From Dryocosmus kuriphilus (lineage: Eukaryota > Arthropoda > Insecta > Hymenoptera > Cynipidae): DNA of 64,000 bases. Location of the stretch: the NCBI GenBank assembly GCA_038277395.1, contig CM076190.1:252375989-252439988 (forward strand), in the 5' to 3' direction. Every line of letters begins with the position of its first letter. Position 1 is the stretch's first letter. The notes under the pieces were generated by a model that saw only the letters and a list, made by a program, of their open reading frames with translations, made no database searches and was not told where the DNA came from. This document shows positions 55,490 through 64,000 of this stretch, piece by piece. The translations under genes were made by a program, and so were the position numbers.

Positions 55490-55800
55490 AGTTTTCCAGA
55501 GCCTTCCACGATACCTCCCAGAGCCCGCCAGAGCTTCCCATAGCCTCACGCTAAGCCTCCCAGGACCACCCGCGAGATCTCTCGAAGGCTTCTGTGTCTC
55601 CCGTAGCTTTCGACGAGTCCTCCCAGAGCCTCCTAGATGGCCTCCTAGAGCCTGACATGAGGCCTTCTATATCCATCCACGAGGTCTCCCAGAGGCTTGT
55701 GTAATTCCCCTAGAACCTCCCAAGAGAGGCCCACAGAGCCTCCCGCATGTCCTCCCAGAGCTTCCTATGAGTCTTTCCAGAGTCATCCGCTAGTCCTGTT
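55490..55800. repeat. GC-rich minisatellite, part 2
   Basis: The same unit resumes (TCCCAGAGCCCGCC, CCTCCCAGAGCTTCC) after a 160-bp AT-rich interruption at 55331-55490 that has no repeat units. It ends abruptly at the T-rich satellite. Confidence 0.8.
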
Positions 55801-58800
55801 TCGTCTTTCTTTCTTTTTCTTTCAGTTTTATTTCATGCGGGTTGTAATTTTTGTAGGTTTCATATTGTATTGGAAAATTCAATTTGAATTTCCTTGTGTT
55901 GATTTTTTTTTGTGTAGGATTCGTTTCTTGTAGTTTTCGTTTGGTTTATGTTTTATTTTGTGCTGGATTTATTTGGTTTAATATTTTCTTCTTGGACACA
56001 ATATTTTGGAAAGAATTATTTCTTTATTCTGTGTAAGTTTTGATTTTTATAGGTCTTACCTTGTATTGAATTCATTTTGTGCAAGATTTTTTTAGCTTAA
56101 TATCTTAGATAAAATTATCTTTTTTTATAGTCTTATTTTGTATTGGATGCATACTGCGTAGTATTTTTTTTGTAAAATTTCTTAGGAAAATTCACTCTTT
56201 TATTTTGTGTAGGATTCATCTTGTACAGATTTTCCTTTGTGTTGGATTTATTTTGTTTAAGACTTTCTCGGCACATTACTATAAACAAAATTATTCTTTT
56301 ATTTTGTGTAGGCTTTATTTTGTATATGCTCTATTTTGTGCTGGAATTTTTTTTTCGTATGGATTTACTTTGTTTAGGACTTTTTGTGGGCAAAATATTG
56401 TAAAAAACCTTATTCTTATGCCTTGGGTAGGTTTTATTTTGAATTCAAAAGTTCGATCTACATCTTATTGCGTAGGTTTATTTTTGTATAAGATTTGTTT
56501 TGTGTTTGGAATATTTTTCATGGCTTTCATCTTCTGTTTGTTTTATTTTTTGTCGGTTTTATTTTGTATTTGATTTACTTTGAGAAAGTTTCTCTTTGGG
56601 CAATGTATTTTAGAAAAAATTATTGTTCTTTTTTATGCGGGACTTATTTTTTTAAATTTTGTCGTATTCTGAAGAATTCAGTCTTTTTTTCTCTTGTGCA
56701 GGTCTATTTTTGGATAGAATTCGTTTTGTGTAGCCATTTTTTTAGCAATATATGTTCGAAAAATTTATGCTTTTTTTGTGTTAGAAAATTCTATCTACAT
56801 TTTTCCTGCAGCATTTATTTTGTGTAACTTTTGTTTTGTGTCGGTTTCATTTTGTGTTGTATTTATTGTGTTTAGTATTTTTTTTGGCCAAGCATTATAA
56901 ACAAAGTTATCATTCCTTTTGCGTCGGTTTTATTTAGGGTTCGATTTTTTTGTATTTATTTTGTGTATGACTTTTTTTGAGGAAAATATTTTCAATGAAA
57001 TTAATCTTTTATTTTGTGTCGGAAAATTCAGTCAACGTTTTCGTGCAGCATTTGTTTTGTGTAGCTTTTGTTTTGCGTGGGTTTCATTTTGTGTTGGATT
57101 TATTGTGTAGTGCCTTTTTGGGCTAAACATTATAAACAAAGTTATTATTTCTTTGTGCAACTTTCATTTGTTATTGAATTTTTTGTATTTATTTTGAGCA
57201 TGACTTCTTTTGAACAAAACATTTTTGAAAAACGATCCTAGTTTTATATTGGAAAATCCAATCTACGTTTTCCGTGTAAGAGTTATTTTGGGTAGCTTCT
57301 GTTTTATACCGGTTTCATTTTCTGTAGGGTTCATTGTATATAGTGTTTTTTTTTTTGCAAATATTATTTAAAAAATTATCATTTTTTGCGATGGTTTCAT
57401 TTGGTTTTTCATTTTTTGTATTTATTTTGTGTATAAATTTTTTTTAGCAAAATATTTTTGAAAAAATTACACTTTTTTGTGTTGGTAAGTTAAATCTACA
57501 TATTTCCTGCAGCATATTTTTTGTGTTGCTTTTCTTTTGTGTCGGTTTCATTTTGTTTTGTATTTATTGTGTGTAGTGTTTTTTTTTTTGGACCAAGCAT
57601 TATAAACAAAATTATAATTTTTTTTGCAGCTTTTAATGATTTTGGGCCAAACGTCTTAAGCAAAAATATCAGTTCTTTGTGTAGGATTTATTTTGCATTG
57701 AATTTTTTTGTATTTGTTTTGTGTATGACCTTTTTTTAGCGAAACATTTTCGAAAAAATTATCCTTTTTTTGTGTTAGAAAATTCAATCTACATTTTTGT
57801 GCAGCATTTGTTTTTTGTAGGCTTTGTTTTTTGTTGTTTCCATTTTATTTTGAATTCACTGTGTGTAGTGTTTTTTTGAGGCAAGCATGATAAACAAAAT
57901 TATCCTTTTTCTGTGCAGGATATATTTAGTCTTGAATCTTTTTGTATTTGTATTGTGCATAATTTATTTTTAACAGCATACCTACATTCAAAAAACCCAT
58001 CCTTGCTTTGTGTTGGAAAATTCAATCTACATTTCTCGTGTAGGATTTGTTTTTGGAAGGTTTTTTTTTTGTGTGGGTTTCATTTTGTGTAGGATTCATT
58101 GTGTGTAGTGTTTTCTTGGGCCAAACATTTGAAGCAAAGTTATCAGTTTTTTGTATAGGATTTATTTAGCATTGGATTTTCTTATATTTATTTTGAATTT
58201 GACTTTTTTTTAGCAAAATATTTTCGAAAGAATTATCCTTTTTTTGTGTTGGAAAATTCACTCTACATTTTTCAGCAGTATTTGCTTTGTGTAGATTTTA
58301 TTTTGTGTTGGTTTCATTTTGTTTTGGATTTATTGTGTGTAGGGTTCTTTTGGTCCAAGAATGATAAATAAAATTGCCATTTTTTTGCGCAGGTTTATTC
58401 CGTTTTGAATCTTCTTGTATTTATTTAGTGCATCATTTTTCTTTGGACAAAATACTGTCAGAAAAGCCATCCTTCTTTTGTGTTGGGAAATTCAATCTAC
58501 ATTTCTTCTGTAGAATTTGTTTTTGGTAACATTTGTTTCGTGTGGGTTTCATTTTGTGTAGGATTTATTGTATAGTATTTTCTTGGGACAGAAATTTTAA
58601 ACAAAATTATCAGTTTCTTGTGTAAGATTTGTTTTATTTTGGATTTTTTTGTATTCATTTTGTGCAGTACTTTTGTTGAGCAAAGTATTTCCAAAAAAAC
58701 CATCCTACTTTTGCGTCGGAAAAGTGCATCTACATTTTTCGTATAGGATTTGTTTTGTGTAGCTTTTGTTTTGTGTCGGTTTCATTTTGTGTAGAGTTTA

Positions 58801-59645
58801 CTGTGTTTTGTGTTTTTTTGGGCGTCACATTTCAAACAGAATTATCAGCTTTTTGTGTAGGATTTATTTGGTTCTGGATTTTTCTGTATTTATTTTGCGT
58901 ATGACTTTTTTTGAGCAAAATATTTTCAAAAAAGCCATCCTTCTTTCGTGCCGAAAAATTCAATCTTCATTTTTCGTGTATGGTTTGTTTTGTGTAGCTT
59001 CTGATTTATGAATGTTTTATTTTGTGTTGGATTTATTCTGCAGTGTTTTCTTGGGTCAAACATTATAAACAAAATTGTCATTTTTTTTGTGCATGTTTTT
59101 TTAGTTTTGGATTTTTGGTGTTTATTTTGTATATGACTTTTTTCAGCAGAATATTTTCAAAAAAAACAACGTTTGTTTCTGTTGGAAAATTTAATCTGCA
59201 TTTTTCTTATAGGATTTGCATTGTGTAGCTTTTGTTTTGAGAATTTTTTATTTTGTGTATGTTTTATTTATTTTGAGTTTATTGTTCGCAGTATTTTTTG
59301 GCAAACCATTTTAGAAAAAATCGTTCTTTTATTTTGTTCTAGTACGTACTTTGTGTAGTTTTCACTTTGTGTAGGTTTCATTTTGTTTTGAATTCATTTT
59401 TTGTTGCATTCATTTTGTATATGCCTTTTTTTAAGCAGAATATTTTAGGAAAAATTATTATCTTCCTTTATATTGAAAAATTTAGCCTAAACTTTTTTGA
59501 ATTATTTGGGTGAGACTTTTTTGAGCACAACGTTTTAGAAAAAAATTATTCTTTTCTTTTGTGTTGGAATAGTTTATGGTATGGATTTATTATATCTAGG
59601 ACTTTTTTAGTCAAAATATTATAGAAAACATTATTCTTATAATTT
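55800..59645 (+). repeat. T-rich satellite with about 235-bp higher-order unit
   Basis: The plus strand is rich in TTTTGTGTAGGATTTATTTTGTG words about 24 bp apart. The landmark TTGGAAAATTCAATCTACAT recurs near 56783, 57021, 57249, 57482, 57772, 58013, 58250, 58482, 58714, 58950 and 59178, spacing mostly 228-241 bp. Between landmarks come GGGCCAAACATTATAAACAA and TTTGAGCAAAATATTTTCAA blocks in constant order. The left part (55800-56600) is less regular. Open frames here are Phe/Cys/Leu-rich by composition and not genes. Confidence 0.85.
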
Positions 59646-59660
59646 GAGTAGGTTTTACTT

Positions 59661-59991
59661 AGAGAGCCTCGGTGGCTCAGGTGGTAGCGCGTCAGCCTTC
59701 TAAGCAAAAGGTCCGGGGTTCTATTCCTGAGCCGAATACCAATGGAATTTTCTATGTAATTCTACCGAGGCTCTCTCGTGGTTCGGAACCCACGTTAAAC
59801 TGTAGATCCCCTCATAAAGAGGCCAGTGATCTTTCGGGGAAGATGCTTCATGTCGAGAGGCATATTGCTTAGGGGTCACTGGGCGATTTCGAGAGACTAA
59901 GGAAGTTGTAAAATTTGTCTGGAATTGTTCTGTAAGACTCTCAAAACCCGTAAACGGGAAGGAGTATAAACTAATATACAAGACAAGAGAA
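59661..59991 (+). mobile_element. tRNA-derived SINE
   Basis: The head is GAGCCTCGGTGGCTCAGGTGG followed by TAGCGCGTCAGCC, and GGTCCGGGGTTCTATTCC: an A box (TGGCTCAGGTGG) and B box (GGGTTCTATTCC) of an RNA polymerase III promoter, about 33 bp apart, as in tRNA genes. A 3' body follows, then GACTCTCAAAACCCGTAAAC and GGAGTATAAA, the tail shared with LINE-A. A 15-bp target duplication with two mismatches (GAGTAGGTTTTACTT at 59646-59660, GAGTGAGTTTTACTT at 59992-60006) flanks it. Length 331 bp. It is inserted in the T-rich satellite. Confidence 0.85.
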
Positions 59992-60006
59992 GAGTGAGTT
60001 TTACTT

Positions 60007-60139
60007 TGTGTCAAAAAATTCAATCTACATTTTCTTGTGTTGGTTTATTTTTTAGTGGGATTTTTATTTGTGTTTGATTCATTTTGCATGGCTTTCATCT
60101 TATGTTGTCTTTATTTTGTCTTGATTTTATTTTCTGCCG
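60007..60139 (+). repeat. T-rich satellite, right end
   Basis: Satellite words (AATTCAATCTACATTTTCTT, TTTATTTTGTC) continue to the right of the SINE up to the next repeat. Confidence 0.7.
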
Positions 60140-61715
60140 ATTTTATTACATTCTTATCTCGATGAGAAAGGTAGTCAGTCTTATGTGAAAACTGACTTTC
60201 GCGAATTTCATGAAACCTCGACATTTCATGACCCCCTGAATCCAAAAAAACATGTTTTACGTTGGTGTCTGTCGTTGTCGTCGTCGTCGTTGTTGTCGCA
60301 GACTGTTTCCACGATAACTTTCAAAGAACTAATCGGATTGGATTGTCCTTTGGCACGCTCATGTAAGGCATAAAAACTAAGAACAGGTTCGTTCGCCAGC
60401 TGTCTTTGACAGGTGGTTATGGTTTTATCCATCACAATTTCTTTCTAAAAATCAAGAATTCAAATTTCCCGTCAAAATATGCAAGATACGAAAAAAATCA
60501 TAATATACGAAATTGTTCACCTCAAAAAGGTCTAAAAATTTCCTCCCTATCATTCTTTCGGAAAGACGCATTGTTTTTGAGTTATTGGCGACAAATATTA
60601 TTAAATAAAAACAAATCCACTTTTCAGCAAAACTATGCAAGATACGAAAGATATGATAATAAACAAAGTTGTTCATTTTAAGAAGATCTACAAATTTCCT
60701 GAAAACTGTTTTTGGTTCGAACGCATAGTTTATTAATAAAATGTATAAAAATATTCTTTTAATCAAAAAATACATTATTATAAAGCTAATAAGAAGCTTA
60801 GGGTGCAGTTCCGAATAGCCGAATTTTCGGACTTTATTGAAACTTCGTGCACTTATGTAATTTGATGCGCTGATTACAAATATAATAGTGCAAATTGTCG
60901 AATAAGCGATTTTCACGGCGAAAACAAAAAAAAAAAACGCCATAAAAATAATGTTTTTACGTATATCTCAGTAAATGCGCAGAATTTCGAAAAATATTTT
61001 AAACAAAAGTTTTAGCCAGTATAAAAATACATCTTTCTTCTAGGATAGACTTTTCGCCTGAAACCATAATTTTTTCGAGAAAAAGAGGATTGCGTTGGAA
61101 AAACAAAAAAAAAGACGAATAAAGTTAAGGAAATGCGTTCGGTCACGGGTTTTTCCAATTTTGTTAAAATTTCTAATATTTATGTAATTTGACGCCCTGA
61201 TTACGAATATGATAATGGAAATTGTCGACAAGCGATTTTCATGCTGAAAACTATAAAAACACCATAAAAATCAAGTTCTTTGCGTTTATCTCAGTAACTA
61301 CGTAGAATTTGGAAAAATATTCTCAACAAAAGTTTTAGCTATTATAAAAGTGAATCTCTTTGTCAATGTACACTTTTTGTCTGAAACAATTATTTTTTTA
61401 GAAAAAGAGGATTGCGTTGGAAGATCAAGAAAAATATGAGGAATATTGCGGAAATGCGTTCGGTCACGCTCATCCCCTTTTCCAGGTTTAAGGGGGGGGG
61501 GGGGCTTCGCATTCACTGGCTAGTTACAAAATACGTGTTACGTGTTTAGAAATTTTAAGACCCAAGTACCGAATACCAAGTACGATGTGCAAGGACCAAA
61601 AACATCCGAGCGCGAAGCGCGTGGCTTAAATATATCGGACCGCGAAGCGCGATGACCACCAGAACGCGTGCCTTGGGCACGCTCATACTTCGCGCAAAGC
61701 GCGCGTTGAGAGTAG
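60140..61715. repeat. Interspersed repeat ending in GCGAAGC mini-hairpins, copy 2 (long)
   Basis: The left end ACTGACTTTCGCGAATTTCATG, GACCCCCTGAATC, TCGTCGTCGTCGTTG and GATAACTTTCAAAGAACTAA matches copy 1 at 5685. The right end (about 61605-61705) has GAGCGCGAAGCGCG, CCGCGAAGCGCG and CGCGCAAAGCGCGCG as in copy 1. Copy 2 is longer because of internal tandem units: a roughly 320-bp duplication (AAATGCGTTCGGTCAC at 61131 and 61451) and a shorter duplicated ATGCAAGATACGAAA block (about 60479 and 60634). A 14-base G run lies at 61491-61504. No coding frame is supported. Confidence 0.8.
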
Positions 61716-61867
61716 TTATACAGAGCCGGTTTCTAAATACAGGCTCCTGTTACCGGCAGTTACCGACATCGACAGCTAGCTGTGCTAATCTTCTAGAATG
61801 TTCGTAGTAACGTCATTAATTATATAATACGCAATTGCTAAACATGAATTTTGCATAAAGAACGCTA

Positions 61868-61912
61868 CCTCTCTCCCTCTCTCCCGCCCGCCCCCCCCCC
61901 CTCTCTTTCCCC
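61868..61912 (+). repeat. Polypyrimidine tract (CT/C-rich)
   Basis: CTCTCCCTCTCTCCCGCCCG followed by a C run and CTCTCTTTCCCC. Confidence 0.9.
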
Positions 61913-61919
61913 TGTGCCA

Positions 61920-64000
61920 CGTGTCAAGAGTATGTAATAGAGTAATTATGTGAAAAAAATTTAACAGCACATGTATGTATAAGAGATGAAGTGATGCATT
62001 ACTAATTGATATAATTTATTGCTTCCGAAATGCATCAAAATAAAATTTAAAAGTAGGCAGCAATCTGATTTGATTACAAAGGAATCTTTTTTCTATAAAG
62101 CGTATGAAGAATTATTGAGGAATTTGCCATTAAAAATACTCGTGAAAAGTATGACTCATAGTTATGGAATGTGTTTACCGCACAGACTACAAACGTGTCT
62201 ATACGCGTCTAACTTGATTATAAAGAAACCCTTTGTTCTATAAAACATATCATGAAAATATAATATAGTAATTATGTAGCAAGAATTTGACAGAGCATGT
62301 GTAAGAGATGAAATGAGGCACTACTAATTAATATAATTTATTGCTTCCGTAATGCGTTAAAATAAAATTTAAAAGTAGGTCATGAGTCTAATAAGATTAA
62401 AAGGGAATTTTTGTTCTATAAAGCGTAGGGAGAATTATTGAGGAATTTGTCATTAAAAATACTCGTGAAGAGTATGAATCATAGTTATGGAATGTGTTTA
62501 TCGCGCAGACTACAAACGTAACTAAACGTGTCTAACTGGATTATAAAGAAACCCTTTCTTCTATAAAACATATCATGAATATATAGTATAGTATAGTAAT
62601 TATGTGACAAGAATTTGACAGCGCCTGTGTAAGAGATGAAATGAGACACTACCAATTGACATAATTTATTGCTTCCGTAATGCGTTAAAATAAATTTTAA
62701 AAGTAGGTCACGAGTCTAATAAGATTAAAAGGGAATTTTTTGTTCTATAAAGCGTAGGGAGAATTATTGACGAATTTGTCATTAAAAATACTCGTGAAGA
62801 GTATGAATCATAGTTATGGAATGTGTTTATCGCGCAGACTACAAACGTAACTAAACGTGTCTAACTGGATTATAAAGAAACCCTTTCTTCTATAAAACAT
62901 ATCATGAATATATAGTATAGTAATTATGTGACAAGAATTTGACAGCGCCTGTGTAAATGATGAAATGAGACACTACCAATTGACATAATTTATTGCTTCT
63001 GTAATGCGTTAAAATAAATTTTAAAAGTAGGTCACGAGTCTAATAAGATTAAAAAGGAATCTTTGTTCTATAAAGCTTAGGGAGCATTATTGAGGAACTT
63101 GTATCATTAAAAACACTCTTGAAGAGTATGACACATAGATATGGAATGTGTTTATCGTGTATACTACGAACGTGTCTAGACGCGTCCAACTTGATTATAA
63201 AGAAACCCTTTGTTCTATAAAATATATCATGAAAATATAATACAGCAATGATGTGACTAGAATTTGACAGCGCATGTGTAAGATATGAAATGAGGCATTA
63301 CTAGTTCATATAATTTATTGCTTCCGTAATGCGGTAAAATAGAATTTAAAAGTAGATCACGAGTCTAATAAGATTAAAAAGGAATCTTTGTTCTATAAAG
63401 CGTAGGGAGAATTATTGAGGAATTTTCCATTAAATATACTCGTGAAGAGTATGAGTCATAGTTATGTAATGTGTTTACCGCGTAGACTACAAACGTGTCT
63501 ATACGCCTCTAACTTGATTATAAAGAAACCCTTTGTTCTATAAAACATATCATGAAAATATAATATAGTAATTATGTAGCAAGAATTTGACAGAGCATGT
63601 GTAAGAGATGAAATGAGGCACTACTAATTGATATAATTTATTGCTTCCGTAATGCGTTTAAATAAAATTAAAAAATAGGTCACGAGTCAAATAAGATTAA
63701 AAAGGAATTTTTGTTATATAAAGCGTAGGGAGAATTATTGAGGAATTTGTCATTAAAAATACTCCTGAAGAGTATGACTCATAATTATGGAATGTGTTTA
63801 TCGCGTAGACTACAAAGGTGCCTAAACGTGTCTAAGTTGATTATAAAGAAACCCTTTGTTGTATAAAACATATCATGAAAATATAATATAATAATTATGT
63901 GACAAGAATTTGACAGCGCCTGCGTAAGAGATGAAATGAGGCATTACTAATTGATATAATTTATTTCTTCCTTAATTCGTTACAGTAAAAATGTATCGAG
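61920..64000 (+). repeat. About 324-bp satellite array, at least six copies, runs off the window
   Basis: The landmark CATATCATGAAAATATA recurs at 62246, 62569, 62898, 63223, 63546 and 63869 (spacing 323-329 bp). Other fixed words in each unit: TAATTTATTGCTTCC, AAAAGTAGGTCACGAGTC, TAAAGCGTAGGGAGAATTAT, and TTATAAAGAAACCCTTTGTT. Neighbouring copies are highly similar; the third and fourth share sub-variants, suggesting local homogenisation. No conserved frame. The array continues beyond 64000. Confidence 0.95.

Noticed and set aside
56205..56573. Phe/Cys/Leu-rich open frames that look like multi-pass membrane proteins in the T-rich satellite
   Set aside because: They arise from T-rich tandem repeats, differ in frame from unit to unit and have no splice or promoter context.
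59664..59735. Genuine tRNA gene
   Set aside because: It is followed by a SINE body and LINE-type tail and flanked by a target duplication, so it is the head of a SINE.
61920..64000. CRISPR-like array (regular direct repeats)
   Set aside because: The whole 324-bp unit is repeated with no unique spacers, and the context is eukaryotic. It is a satellite.

Overview
The window reads as nuclear DNA of an insect. Hymenoptera is possible because of the mariner, LINE ORF1 and SINE types seen, but this is not proven. It is AT-rich, loaded with decayed transposons and satellites, and holds very little host coding sequence. Most open frames are short and accidental. There are no bacterial-style operons, rRNA genes or CRISPR arrays.

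The main host content is a pair of divergently transcribed two-exon genes, called A and B here. Gene A lies on the minus strand (exon 1 at 43146-43203, exon 2 at 32850-33388). Gene B lies on the plus strand (exon 1 at 47220-47277, exon 2 at 51992-52530). Each has a 58-nt signal-peptide exon with a GTAAGT donor and a 539-nt last exon behind a CTTACAG acceptor. The phases join exactly, and each predicts a 198-residue secreted protein. Promoter, intron ends, 3' UTR and poly(A) signal are also homologous, so the pair arose by inverted duplication. I recognise no known family. About 4 kb separates the two starts, filled by a mariner relic and a roughly 145-bp tandem repeat.

Layout. 1-8.4 kb: a 72-bp tandem repeat, a Polinton/Maverick-type integrase tail, four relics of one repeat family, microsatellites and a GCGAAGC-hairpin repeat. 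9.6-16.3 kb: a minus-strand CR1-like LINE (LINE-B) split by a plus-strand LINE (LINE-A). 16.3-20.2 kb: a repeat pair and a LINE scrap. 20.2-32.5 kb: a gypsy-like LTR element on the minus strand with 1757-bp LTRs, gag and protease but no recognisable reverse transcriptase. Its 3' LTR is interrupted by a hAT element, and a spliced gene-like structure runs antisense inside it. 32.8-43.2 kb: gene A, whose 9.8-kb intron holds three mariners, a LINE tail and a near full-length RNase H-bearing LINE (LINE-C) with a perfect 14-bp target duplication. 47.2-52.6 kb: gene B, whose intron holds a rearranged LINE (LINE-D) and a deleted mariner. 54.8-64 kb: a GC-rich minisatellite, a roughly 235-bp T-rich satellite containing a tRNA-derived SINE that shares its tail with LINE-A, a second copy of the GCGAAGC repeat family, and a roughly 324-bp satellite running off the window edge.

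All calls come from reading the sequence and from remembered family motifs. No database search was run.
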